DNA of 55,839 bases from Arthrobacter sp. Bi83 (GTDB taxonomy: Bacteria > Actinomycetota > Actinomycetes > Actinomycetales > Micrococcaceae): positions 1 through 55,839 of the forward strand of contig NZ_CAKKLY010000032.1 in the NCBI RefSeq assembly GCF_918698095.1, written 5' to 3'. The notes under the pieces are model-generated. The model had not been told where the DNA came from. It did not search any database and saw nothing but the letters and a program-made list of their open reading frames with translations. Positions 1 to 8,853 of the stretch are shown in pieces. The position numbers and the translations under genes were made by a program. The stretch's first letter is position 1. Every line of letters starts with the position of its first letter.

Positions 1-99
1 ATCCAGGGCCTTGCACACGGTGGCCGCCGCGAGAATCAATACCTTTCCGTTCGGGTTCGGGCTCTGATTCCGTTTCAAGAATCGCAGGAGCGGTGGAGA

Positions 100-561
100 A
101 TGGCGGTCATGAGCAACGACCCGTGGGAGTCCTTGGAGTTTTCCGAAGCGCCAGCGGGATGGATTCCCGCCACCGACAACGGGTGGGGTGCCTTGGTCGT
201 CTGGGCCGCAGGACCGGGCAACTTCGTGCGAGTTCCGGCTGCGCCCCGGGACCGTCAGACAGTGGTCGTCACTCATTACCCCGACGGCACCGAACACCGG
301 TCGCCGTCGTTGCTTACAGACGCTGAGCTGGAATCAATAGACGACGACATCGACGCTTATGTGGCCGATGCCGGGCTGCCACCGAGGCCCCGCGGCTACG
401 ACTGGTTCATCCGTCGCCCCCCGAACACAGGCTCCGCGGAAGAAGAGTTCTGGTCTGCTGTTTGGTCGGCCACGACGGCGGCGCTGCCGCACGATGCGAT
501 GGACCCGTGGAAGTTAAAGGGGCCGGCCAGGGACGCCCTCGCAATGATGTACCGAGGGTGA
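100..561 (+). CDS. Hypothetical protein, 153 aa
   Basis: I do not recognise a family. The product is acidic and tryptophan-rich, with no signal peptide and no membrane segment, so it is probably cytosolic. The reading frame has strong third-position GC bias, which supports it being a real gene. AGGAG at 86-90 lies nine bases before the ATG and supports this start; a second in-frame ATG nine bases further on would give MSNDPW and is equally possible. The first 99 bases of the window hold nothing else that I can call a gene. Confidence 0.6.
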   Translation: MAVMSNDPWESLEFSEAPAGWIPATDNGWGALVVWAAGPGNFVRVPAAPRDRQTVVVTHYPDGTEHRSPSLLTDAELESIDDDIDAYVADAGLPPRPRGYDWFIRRPPNTGSAEEEFWSAVWSATTAALPHDAMDPWKLKGPARDALAMMYRG

Positions 562-674
562 GAGCTGCCAACTGTCGCCCAGCGCCGAGAGCTGCTCTTT
601 CAGCCCGGGAGCCGCCGGCGTATCGTGGGACCGCACCGGGCAGGTCACCGGAACCGGACGAAAGGACAGTCCAG

Positions 675-1937
675 ATGGGTGCGGCCGCGCAGATACTGCA
701 GCACTACGATTCAATCCTTCTCGAACAGGAGGATTTCTACCAAGACCTCCACCGGAACCCGGAGCTCTCCCATCAGGAACACCGGACCGCTGCAAACGTC
801 GCGCGCTGCATGACCTCTTACGGTTTCGAGGTTGAGACCGGGATCGGCAAAACCGGAGTTGCGGCAGTGCTGCACAACGGGAGTGGGCCTACCGTCCTGC
901 TTCGCGCCGACATGGACGCGCTGCCCCTGAAGGAAGGGACCGGCGCCGACTACGCGAGCACTGTCACGGCGGTGGACCAGGCAGGAGAACAGGTGCCGGT
1001 CATGCACGCCTGCGGGCACGATATCCACGTCGCATGCCTGCTGGGCGCCTCGCAGTTGTTCGCCGGGCACCAGGAGTTATGGAAAGGCACGCTCGTGGCG
1101 CTGTTCCAGCCGGCCGAGGAAACCGGCGACGGCGCCCGGGCCATGATCGACGACGGTCTTCTCGCCCGCATTCCGGCACCGGAGGTCGCCCTCGCCCAGC
1201 ATGTGCTGCCCGGTCCCTCGGGCCGCGTCGCCACCCGGCCTGGGGCTGTCCTGTCCAGCGCGGACAGCGTCCGCATCACGGTCCACGGCCGCGGCGGGCA
1301 TGGCTCGATGCCGCAAAACACCGTTGACCCCGTCGTCCTGGCCGCCATGATCGTCGTCCGGCTCCAGCCGATCATTTCCCGGGAGACCCCGCCGACCGAA
1401 CCGGCCGTCCTCACAGTCGGAAGCCTTCGGGCCGGCACCAAAAGCAACATCATTGCCGACGAGGCGGTCCTGGAACTGAATCTTCGCACCTACACCGATT
1501 CGGTCCGGCAGCGCATTCTCGCCTCGATCCGCCGCACCGTCCAGGCCGAGTGCCAAGCCAGCGGTTGCCCGAAGGAACCGGAGTTCGAGATCTTCGACAG
1601 GTTCCCGCTTACGGCCAACGACAAGGAAACAACCGCGCGCGTCGCAGGGGCGTTCAGCAACTATTTTGGAGACCGCGCCGGAGGCTTGGACCTGCAGACC
1701 GCCAGCGAAGACTTCAGCGATATTCCCCGGGCCGCTCGCATCCCCTACACCTACTGGGGTATCGGCGGAACGGACCCGGAGGCCTGGCATGCCGCCGAGC
1801 TGGCCGGGCGGGTCCAGGAAGACATTCCGGCCAATCATTCGCCAATGTTCCTGCCCGTCCTCCAGCCAACCCTGCGGACCGGAACCGAAGCGCTCGTCAC
1901 AGCAGCCCTGGCGTGGCTCGACGCCGACGACCGTTGA
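675..1937 (+). CDS. M20-family amidohydrolase (hippurate / N-acyl-amino-acid hydrolase type)
   Basis: A cytosolic metallo-amidohydrolase of the M20D group, whose members cleave N-acyl or N-aroyl amino acids; the substrate cannot be read from sequence. The 420-residue length is typical. Seen: the RADMDALP motif near residues 77-84, the metal-binding HACGHDIH at 111-118 with the Cys ligand at 113, the glutamate pair in PAEET at 147-151, and a GGHGSMP dimerisation-domain motif. The frame is open from 462, but the homologous N-terminus (LHRNPELS) and AAAGGAC at 661-667 favour the ATG at 675. It stands alone and converges on the gene at 2025. Confidence 0.88.
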   Translation: MGAAAQILQHYDSILLEQEDFYQDLHRNPELSHQEHRTAANVARCMTSYGFEVETGIGKTGVAAVLHNGSGPTVLLRADMDALPLKEGTGADYASTVTAVDQAGEQVPVMHACGHDIHVACLLGASQLFAGHQELWKGTLVALFQPAEETGDGARAMIDDGLLARIPAPEVALAQHVLPGPSGRVATRPGAVLSSADSVRITVHGRGGHGSMPQNTVDPVVLAAMIVVRLQPIISRETPPTEPAVLTVGSLRAGTKSNIIADEAVLELNLRTYTDSVRQRILASIRRTVQAECQASGCPKEPEFEIFDRFPLTANDKETTARVAGAFSNYFGDRAGGLDLQTASEDFSDIPRAARIPYTYWGIGGTDPEAWHAAELAGRVQEDIPANHSPMFLPVLQPTLRTGTEALVTAALAWLDADDR

Positions 1938-2024
1938 TAGGCCCCGGCGCCCTGAGGACGCCGGTAGTCCGCGCCGCTCTCCGACGCCCTTACACGTTTC
2001 GCCTAGGAACGTCCCATGCAAGGG

Positions 2025-4202
2025 CTATGGCTCCACGTCACACGTGATGAAGCTGGAGTCCTTCAGGAACGTGGCATTGGCCTGGGTGGACGCTGCGTTT
2101 CCTTCAAGTGCAGCCGTCCAAATCAGGAAATTCGCGGCCGGGCTGATCAGGGTAATTAGTTTCGCTCCGAGTGGGAATGTTTGAACTGCTTGGAATGCTT
2201 CCGCCGCCAGAGGACCAGAGGGTTCTCGGCTGACACTGAGTAGACGCCACTCGTCTTCGAGGCGTTCGCCGTCGCGGGCCAGGTGGACGGCGAATTTCTC
2301 GGAAAGGCCGATCCGTTCGGCGCGTCCGCGGAACTGCGCGTCCGGGCCGTCCTTTAGGACGCCGAAGCGGACGTTGAACTGATCGAAGTTCAAGAAGGGA
2401 TTCGCGATGCCGGGTACTGCATCCAGTCCGGTAATTACTTGCAACGGATTGTCGTGCGTCTCGACACTCCATACCCCAAATTCAGTCTTGGCCATCATAT
2501 GTTCAACGGGTTTATCGTCCGACCAGAGCGTGATTTTAACGTCGCTTAGTTGCAGGGTCCTCAGTTTGGTCGCTGCTGCCAGCGGGGATATATCCGCGAT
2601 CCGATTGCCCCCGATACTGAGCACCTCGAGGCTGGGATAGTGCCCGAAAGCTGACACATCCCTGATCTCGTTGTTTGAAACATCGAGCTCACGCAGAAAC
2701 GCCAGTCGCGCGGGGTCGAGTACCTGTCCGATCCGGTTCCCCGCAACATTGAGCAGCTCAAGCTTTTCCAGCTGCTCTATGCCTTGCAAACTCGTTAGCG
2801 CGCCCTCGTTATGGTCGCCTGTGATCACTAATTCGGTGAGGCGGTCCTTTGCGATCATCGCTGGAAGGTGTGCGATGGATGTGATACCCATGTTGTCGGG
2901 ATACCACTCGATACGGAACTTCTCCATGCCGTTCACGGCTTGTGCAAGCGCCTCACCGCGCATGTGTTCTGTCTTCAGCGGGTCGCCGCCTGGATCCACA
3001 ATCCCTTCAAGATTGTCGATGCGGTCGTGTACAGCCCAGGCAACCTGATTGACCAGCTTTCGGTCGTCGGAAAGAATGCCGGGCTGGTCCCTCCTCTCGT
3101 ACCAGTCGGCGTAACTGCGTTCTACTCCACCGATCCGCCGCCGCAACTCGACGGCCGGAAACTGCAGTGGCGGATCAACCCCAGCCGGGTCGAAGAGTTG
3201 GGGCGGGTCGATTTCGCCCCTTGAGAGCCGGATGGCGTGGCGGGTCACGGCGTCGACAGCGCGCGCGTAAGCCTGCGTGGCCGCGCGGATTTCGGTGGCA
3301 GGAGGAGGATCTTCGAAGAATTCCGGGTGTTCCGCCGCAAACGTGAAGTCGTTGTACTTCTGGAGATAACTCAGTCTCTGACGATCTGCATCGGCCGTCG
3401 CCACTACGAAGGCGTCTTGCCAAATTTTCGGGGGGACGGGTACCGGCACCGTGTCGTAGGTCGCCACTTCGATCTCATACGGAAAGGGATGCCTTGCAAC
3501 AGCGGACGGCAGTGACTTGAGGCGGTCCTTAACGTCGTCAACGCTCGTCGTCGTCCCTATTTCTTCCTCCCCCTCGCCGCCCTTCTGGTAGAACACCACA
3601 TGGAGTTCCACCCGTGAATGGGCTTCACTCTTATAGGTGTCATATTTTCCCGTGAAGGAAGCTGCAGCGACGGCACCGTTGATTTCCGCCTGCAAGGTCA
3701 CTGCAAGATCAGTTTGAACCGCCGTATCCAACGATGTGATCCGGAGCACCGCGAAAAATTCACCGCCCCTGAACTGACCCCGGACGAAGGAGTCTCCGTA
3801 GGCCGTGGAAAACGCGTCCGAATCTGCCATTAGCAGTCGACGCGCGTCCTCCTTAATGCGGAAGTTCCGTCCCCGCACAACTTGGTTGTTTACGACCATT
3901 TTTGCCACAACGAACGTTGACACAGAGTTGTATGAAGTATTTTTCGAAAAGTCGACTTTCAGGCCTGCCGATGCAAAGCCATATCTCCCCTCTGCCTCCG
4001 CCGATACGCCCAGTGATTCCATCAGCGACTCATGCGTCGTGATGATTTCCGCGGTTGCCTTCGCCTCTTGCCCCGACTGCCGCACCGGTTCGTCAAAATC
4101 AAGCGCAGTGCCAATGGCGAGACCGCTGTCGCTATTGAATCCCATGCCAATGTCTTCACCGTTGTAAGCCAGAACGCGCACTTGGGGCAGTTTGGTGCTC
4201 AT
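2025..4202 (-). CDS. Candidate MACPF (perforin-like) protein with C-terminal leucine-rich repeats, 725 aa
   Basis: No close family recognised. Residues 135-147 read YGDSFVRGQFRGG, matching the MACPF signature spacing Y-G-x-x-[FY]-x6-G-G, although the usual His is replaced by Ser. The surrounding beta-rich N-terminal ~210 residues fit a pore-forming MACPF core. A linker follows at about 215-450. About five leucine-rich repeats of the LxxLxLxxNxIxDIS type lie at 453-558, then a C-terminal domain of about 165 residues that I cannot assign. There is no signal peptide. GAGGG about eight bases upstream supports the ATG at 4202; a TTG six bases earlier is the alternative. Base composition is visibly lower in GC than its neighbours (some 60-base stretches are near 40-47 %), suggesting transfer. 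It is transcribed divergently from the penicillin-binding protein. MACPF identity is an inference; the LRRs are clear. Confidence 0.6.
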   Translation of the reverse strand: MSTKLPQVRVLAYNGEDIGMGFNSDSGLAIGTALDFDEPVRQSGQEAKATAEIITTHESLMESLGVSAEAEGRYGFASAGLKVDFSKNTSYNSVSTFVVAKMVVNNQVVRGRNFRIKEDARRLLMADSDAFSTAYGDSFVRGQFRGGEFFAVLRITSLDTAVQTDLAVTLQAEINGAVAAASFTGKYDTYKSEAHSRVELHVVFYQKGGEGEEEIGTTTSVDDVKDRLKSLPSAVARHPFPYEIEVATYDTVPVPVPPKIWQDAFVVATADADRQRLSYLQKYNDFTFAAEHPEFFEDPPPATEIRAATQAYARAVDAVTRHAIRLSRGEIDPPQLFDPAGVDPPLQFPAVELRRRIGGVERSYADWYERRDQPGILSDDRKLVNQVAWAVHDRIDNLEGIVDPGGDPLKTEHMRGEALAQAVNGMEKFRIEWYPDNMGITSIAHLPAMIAKDRLTELVITGDHNEGALTSLQGIEQLEKLELLNVAGNRIGQVLDPARLAFLRELDVSNNEIRDVSAFGHYPSLEVLSIGGNRIADISPLAAATKLRTLQLSDVKITLWSDDKPVEHMMAKTEFGVWSVETHDNPLQVITGLDAVPGIANPFLNFDQFNVRFGVLKDGPDAQFRGRAERIGLSEKFAVHLARDGERLEDEWRLLSVSREPSGPLAAEAFQAVQTFPLGAKLITLISPAANFLIWTAALEGNAASTQANATFLKDSSFITCDVEP

Positions 4203-4471
4203 GGCCAATCCCTCTTCCGTGCAGGCCGCACCCCATCACAGGCCCTACACCAACGGGAATCGACGAGGCAGGCCTGTTCCGGTATTCCGGCCACCGTTGA
4301 TGGTGACTGATCTTACAACCGACGACAGCGCGAATGGCAGTGGTGAAATGTGGAGGATCGCACTGGGCTGGGGAGCGAGTTCTCTGCGCGCCGGTCGGCG
4401 GTGGATTGTGGCTGGATCGGACGACTCAGGGCGCGTATTCTTGTCTCACATCTGACGGGGTGTGAGCTGCA

Positions 4472-6634
4472 ATGATGGCAAGAAATCGCCTGTCATCCCG
4501 AATGGGCAGGTTCCTGGCAAGGATGCTCGGGTTCGTCCTCCTGAGCAGCATCTGCGGTGTCCTCGTCGCGGGCTACCTCGTTCCGCAGATCGCCCTCGCG
4601 GGCACCACCGTCAGCAGGTCCATCAGCTTCTTCAACGGTCTCCCAACCGAACTGGCGGTGCAAACGCCGGCGCAAACCACCAGGATGGTGACCGCGGATG
4701 GAAAGCTGATCGCCAGCTTCTATGAGGAAAACCGGGTGCGGATCCCGCTGAAGAACATGTCCCCGTACGTCAAGGATGCGATCATCGCGATCGAGGACAG
4801 CCGTTTCTACGAGCACAGCGGTGTGGATGCCCGGGGCCTGCTGCGGGCGCTGACCAGCAATCTGACAGGCGGGGAGCGGCAGGGGGCGTCTACCCTCACC
4901 CAGCAGTACGTCACCAACGTGGCCAACGAATCCAAAATTTCCGCCGGGCGCGAAGACCAGGTGATTCTCAGCGGGCAGAAGAACATGGGAGACAAGCTGC
5001 GCGAGATGCGGCTCGCCATCGCGCTGGAAAAGAAATACACGAAGGACCAGATCCTCGAGGGTTACCTCAACATCGTCTTCTTTAACCGCAACGCGTATGG
5101 CATTGAGGCGGCCGCCCAGTACTTCTTCAGCGTTCCGGCCAGCAAACTCACCCTGCCCCAGGCGGCCCTGCTGGCCGGGCTGGTCAACAGCCCCAGCGTC
5201 TACGATCCCGTGACCAATCCGAAGAACTCCATCCAGCGGCGCAACCAGGTCCTGGACGCCATGCTGGAACAGGACAAGATCACCAAGAAGCAGCATGACG
5301 CCGCCAAAGCCTCCGGCGTGGGCCTGAAGGTCAGGCCGTCCCGGCAGGGTTGTGCCGCCGCCGCCATGGCCCCGTACTTCTGCGATTACGTGAGCCATCT
5401 GATCCTCAACAATCCGGCGTTCGGCCCGGACGCCGAAGCGCGCGAACAGAAGATGCGCCGCGGCGGGCTGACCATCACCACCACGCTGGACAGCAGGCTG
5501 CAGGCAGCCGCGCAGGCACAGGTGGACTCGACGGCCGGGGCCAATCCGGCCAAATGGGGCTCATCCCTGGTCTCCGTCCAGCCTGGAACCGGCAAGATCC
5601 TCGCCATGGCGCAGAATACGGTGTTCCTTCCCCAGCGCGGAAAGTTCGATACCCAGCTGAACTTCAACGTGGATTCCAAGGACGCCAACGGCAACGACCT
5701 CAACGGCGCAGGCGGCTTCCAGCCGGGATCCACCATGAAGCCGTTCACCTTCGCCGAATGGCTGCACGAAGGCAGGACCATGACGGAGACGGTGGACGCC
5801 TCAAAGCGGGAGTACCCGCTGGGATTCCGCTGGCGGTCTTCCTGCGGCAAGGTCGTAGGCGGCTACAGCACCAAGCAGCGAAGGGCCGGCCTGGAAGCCG
5901 CCGACGATCTTCAAAACGCCTCAGAGGGGTACTATCGCAAAATGCCGGCCAACTACGGCCTCTACAACTCCATCAACACCGCGACATTTGCTGAAGTGGC
6001 GCAACTGGATATTTGCGGAATCCAGAACATGGTCAAAGCCGTAGGCATCCACAGCGGCCTGGACGGCACCACGGTCAACATGCACCAGCTCGGAAATGTG
6101 CTGGGCGGCACCGGTGTGGCACCGCTGCACATGGCCAATGCCTTTGCCACCTTCGCCGCCGACGGCCGCTACTGCGAGCCCATCGCCATTCTCCGGGTGG
6201 CGGACCTCGCCGGAAAAGCACTTCCGGCCCAGGCCCCCAGCTGCCGTGACGCCGTAGAGCCGAACGTGGCCCGCGGCGTGAATGCGGCACTCCAGGACGT
6301 GCTCAGGAAGGGTTCCGGCATCTACATCAATCCCAAAGTCCAAAGCCGGGTCCCCGTCGCGGCCAAGACAGGAACGAACAACAGCAACGGCGCCACCTGG
6401 GTAGTCGGTTACACCACCGGGCTCGCCACAGCGTCCTTCTTCGGCGACACCCTCGAAGGCCAGCAGCGGCCCGGCAGGAACCTCACCATCAACGGAAAGT
6501 TCTACAGCCGCATCGACGGGTACATGATCGCCGGACCCCAATGGGCCAATTACATGCTCAAAGTGGCCAAAATGTACCCGGCGGCGGCCTTCCCCAAGCC
6601 GCCTGCGTCCATCATCGGCAAACCCGCACCCTAG
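4472..6634 (+). CDS. Bifunctional penicillin-binding protein (GT51 transglycosylase plus transpeptidase)
   Basis: A class A PBP that polymerises lipid II and cross-links peptidoglycan at the outer face of the membrane. Domains in order: cytoplasmic stub, one membrane segment at about 18-43, GT51 domain with catalytic Glu in EDSRFYEH (108-115) and the GASTLTQQ motif (138-145), then a transpeptidase with SxxK at S420-K423, SxN at S500-N502 and KTG at 632-634. All catalytic motifs are present, so it should be active. Length (720 aa) is normal. There is no PASTA domain or long Pro-rich tail. The start may be the ATG three bases later; no strong ribosome site is visible. About 270 bases separate it from the divergent LRR gene. 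Confidence 0.92.
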   Translation: MMARNRLSSRMGRFLARMLGFVLLSSICGVLVAGYLVPQIALAGTTVSRSISFFNGLPTELAVQTPAQTTRMVTADGKLIASFYEENRVRIPLKNMSPYVKDAIIAIEDSRFYEHSGVDARGLLRALTSNLTGGERQGASTLTQQYVTNVANESKISAGREDQVILSGQKNMGDKLREMRLAIALEKKYTKDQILEGYLNIVFFNRNAYGIEAAAQYFFSVPASKLTLPQAALLAGLVNSPSVYDPVTNPKNSIQRRNQVLDAMLEQDKITKKQHDAAKASGVGLKVRPSRQGCAAAAMAPYFCDYVSHLILNNPAFGPDAEAREQKMRRGGLTITTTLDSRLQAAAQAQVDSTAGANPAKWGSSLVSVQPGTGKILAMAQNTVFLPQRGKFDTQLNFNVDSKDANGNDLNGAGGFQPGSTMKPFTFAEWLHEGRTMTETVDASKREYPLGFRWRSSCGKVVGGYSTKQRRAGLEAADDLQNASEGYYRKMPANYGLYNSINTATFAEVAQLDICGIQNMVKAVGIHSGLDGTTVNMHQLGNVLGGTGVAPLHMANAFATFAADGRYCEPIAILRVADLAGKALPAQAPSCRDAVEPNVARGVNAALQDVLRKGSGIYINPKVQSRVPVAAKTGTNNSNGATWVVGYTTGLATASFFGDTLEGQQRPGRNLTINGKFYSRIDGYMIAGPQWANYMLKVAKMYPAAAFPKPPASIIGKPAP

Positions 6635-6813
6635 GAAACCCCCGAGCGGGTGCTGCACGGGAATGACGTCCGGGGCGACACTCAGCGGCGATGCGACGTC
6701 AGGGCGGTCAATGGAAATCTCCCAAATAGGCGGATCCGGGACACTGGCCCCGCGGGCGTCCAGGCAACCGGCGGCGCCAGTGCTCGGGCACCCTATGCAC
6801 GAAGCGTTCCGGG

Positions 6814-7275
6814 TCAGGTGACGTAGTTCTCCGGTGCCTCCGGAGACTGGTGGGGGCCTTGGCTTCCGGGGCGGGAGACGTGCACCTTCGGGCCCGGGGT
6901 TGGGAACTGTTCAGGAAGCTGGATACGGATTTCGATGACCCCGTCGGTGTACGTGGCGAGGATGCCGTCCTGGCTCACACCGCGGGGCAAGGAGATGCTG
7001 CGGGAGTGGTCGCCGTAGCGGACTTCGCTGCGATAGCCCGTCTTGTCCTTATCGTCTTTGTTTTCCTCCCGCCGCACGTCAATGTGCAGGGTGTCATCGG
7101 AGACAGTGATGTCGACGTCTTCTTCCGGATCGACTCCGGGTGCATCGGTTCTGACGACCAGCGTGGTTCCCTCCTGGAATTCCTCTACCCGAAGCCAGAG
7201 ATCAGCGTCGCCTTGCAGTAACCGGCGCAGGGGCTCGGGAACTTCGAGTCCGCCCCGCCGGAGAAAGTTCTCCAT
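6814..7275 (-). CDS. Hsp20 / alpha-crystallin small heat-shock protein
   Basis: A cytosolic ATP-independent holdase chaperone, 153 aa. The alpha-crystallin domain covers about residues 28-128, with the characteristic RSISLPRGV strand followed by a DGILATYTDGVIEI segment (A-x-x-x-(D/N)GVL-like). An acidic-basic stretch of Asp, Lys and Glu lies in the middle. AGGAGG five to six bases before the ATG is an unusually strong ribosome site. I found no HspR (HAIR) or CIRCE operator in the 200 bases upstream. It converges on the penicillin-binding protein gene; the 179 bases between hold no gene. Confidence 0.88.
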   Translation of the reverse strand: MENFLRRGGLEVPEPLRRLLQGDADLWLRVEEFQEGTTLVVRTDAPGVDPEEDVDITVSDDTLHIDVRREENKDDKDKTGYRSEVRYGDHSRSISLPRGVSQDGILATYTDGVIEIRIQLPEQFPTPGPKVHVSRPGSQGPHQSPEAPENYVT

Positions 7276-7770
7276 CTTGTCCTCCTCATTTTCCGGCCGG
7301 AGGGGTAGGCGCCCGGCCCGGGCCCGGTGTTGTTGGTGAGAAAAAGGTACGCCTTGGCCGTGGCAAAGGACAGCCTTCCGGGCATCGCGAAGGCCTCCGG
7401 CCCCCTGCGCCGCCTTGCAGTCCCCTCCCCTGAAAAGTCTGCTCCCGCAGACTCTTGCGGAGGCGTCCCGGCGATGCTATAAAAAATCCACATCGGCAGG
7501 TGCAGCAGCGTCACCGCGACGAAGATCGGAAAAAGGGGGCAGTCGGGATCACCAGCAGTTTTCCACGGCTAACCACCCGGGACCATATGACCGCAAGCAG
7601 CCGGCGCCACGTTTAAAGACCCTCGCAACAACAGGCGAACAGGCAACCATTCGGAGCATCAGTCCCGTGTATCGCGCACCTGTCAACGACGACCGGGCCC
7701 GCATCACCCGCAGCTGCAAGGGGACTCCGCAGCAGGCGCCGGAGCCGATCCGGACGTTCAGAGGATCCCA
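7276..7770. other. Non-coding stretch of about 495 bases
   Basis: This is the shared upstream region of the Hsp20 gene (minus) and the small membrane protein gene (plus). It contains the Hsp20 ribosome site and, at 7455-7483, a good sigma-70-type promoter pointing right. No open frame here has convincing codon bias or homology. The roughly 280 bases between the predicted transcript start and the GTG at 7771 are therefore either a long leader or an unrecognised small RNA. Confidence 0.5.
7455..7483 (+). promoter_or_regulatory. Candidate promoter, TTGCGG-N17-TATAAA with extended -10
   Basis: TTGCGG at 7455-7460 and TATAAA at 7478-7483 are separated by 17 bases, and a TG lies one base before the -10 hexamer. 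This is the best sigma-70/SigA-like promoter that I see in the window. The AT-rich islet (TATAAAAAAT) stands out in a very GC-rich region. Transcription would start near 7490 and run toward the gene at 7771. Confidence 0.5.
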
Positions 7771-8022
7771 GTGGACCAGACCACCATCGTCGGCTATGCC
7801 CTCGCATATCTCGGCACAATGACGGCAGTTTCCTTCATGTTCCTGCCCGCCGTCATCACCGTCACCCTGCTCCTGCTCGTGGGCGGGGCCATCCAGCTCG
7901 TAACCGTCCTCCTAAAGATCACGACGCTCTGGCTGTTCAAAGGCGCATCCACAGTGTTTAGGAAGTCGGTCCAAAAGCTGCACGGGCACGGGAAGGGCGT
8001 CGGGGAACTCGCACGCCGGTAA
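7771..8022 (+). CDS. Small two-helix membrane protein, 83 aa
   Basis: No family recognised. Two hydrophobic segments are visible, about residues 6-26 and 29-52, followed by a basic, His- and Lys-containing tail, so the C-terminus is probably cytoplasmic. Codon usage is strongly GC-ending, which supports a real gene. The start is GTG at 7771 with GAGGA at 7761-7765 five bases upstream; an internal ATG at 7819 would remove most of the first helix. It is preceded by a long untranslated stretch with a promoter at 7455-7483. Confidence 0.6.
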   Translation: MDQTTIVGYALAYLGTMTAVSFMFLPAVITVTLLLLVGGAIQLVTVLLKITTLWLFKGASTVFRKSVQKLHGHGKGVGELARR

Positions 8023-8178
8023 CCCCTTCGCGCCGTCCCTCGGGTGCTCTGCCCCCGCTCCAGCCTGTGCAACGAACCGTATGCCGCGCCCATCATGAGA
8101 TGTCCCACCGGAAGTCCAAGGTTTTCGTAGGTTTCCACCCCCACGATGAGGGGATACTACGAACGCATTGGGGCGGTC

Positions 8179-8853
8179 ATGGATACTGGTTCGAGGACAT
8201 ATTTTGACCGGGCATTGAGCCGGCGCCAGTTTGGCTGGATGGTCGGCGGCGGCGCGATGGTGCTGGTGGCCGGAGGAACATACGGCCTGGTGGCGCGCAG
8301 TGATCAGAGCGCCGAAACCATCGCGGCCACAGCCTTCGGGACGGTGTCGGTCCTGCGGGCCGGACGCTTTTCCCGCTTGGACGCCCAAGGCCGGACCGCA
8401 CCGAGCCTTGCGGCGACGGCCTCCCTGCTCAGCGGCCTGGCACCGCGAACGGGCGACCAGCCGCTTCAGCCCGCCGGGGCTGCGGCTGAGGTCGATGGCC
8501 ATGGGCACGGCAGCCGGCAGCCGTGGACCCAGGGATTGCCCCAGCCGATAAACCTCACCTGGGGCGATGTGGTCGTCCTCGACGTCGAACTGCATAACAC
8601 TGGGCCGGAATCAGTGCTCTTCAGCCCCGGGCAACTGCGCCTCAGACTGCTGCCTACCGATACAACAATCACTCCGCAGGATTCGGACCATTCCCCGGGC
8701 GTTCTCGGGGCAAACAGCAAGGAGCGCGTCCTGATCAGCTACCTGGCACCCAACGACCTCACGGACCTTGAACTCGAGTTTTCGGATGAGCAAAAGGACC
8801 AAGTCGTGCAGCTTGCATTGCCAGCGCTGACCGTGAACGGGGCCAGGTCGTGA
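8179..8853 (+). CDS. Tat-exported protein, probable partner of the multicopper oxidase
   Basis: A 224-aa protein with a twin-arginine signal: SRRQFGW at 14-20, then a Gly/Ala/Val-rich hydrophobic run to about residue 40. No lipobox is visible, so it is either cleaved or anchored by this helix. The middle has a His/Gly stretch (DGHGHG) and the C-terminal ~100 residues are beta-rich (DVELHNTG, then a late ELEFSDEQ segment), like a small Ig-like or cupredoxin-like domain; I cannot name the family. An in-frame ATG at 8146 would add 11 residues before the Tat motif; 8179 fits Tat signals better. Its stop overlaps the GTG of the oxidase by four bases, so the two are translationally coupled. Confidence 0.7.
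   Translation: MDTGSRTYFDRALSRRQFGWMVGGGAMVLVAGGTYGLVARSDQSAETIAATAFGTVSVLRAGRFSRLDAQGRTAPSLAATASLLSGLAPRTGDQPLQPAGAAAEVDGHGHGSRQPWTQGLPQPINLTWGDVVVLDVELHNTGPESVLFSPGQLRLRLLPTDTTITPQDSDHSPGVLGANSKERVLISYLAPNDLTDLELEFSDEQKDQVVQLALPALTVNGARS

Noticed and set aside
7276..7480. HspR (HAIR) or CIRCE element upstream of the Hsp20 gene
   Set aside because: Neither the CTTGAGT-N7-ACTCAAG nor the TTAGCACTC-N9-GAGTGCTAA pattern is present.
7415..7822. A 135-codon plus-strand frame overlapping the start of the small membrane protein
   Set aside because: Composition is Arg/Pro/Ser/Thr-rich without structure, there is no ribosome site, and the overlapping frame from 7771 has far better codon bias and two membrane helices.
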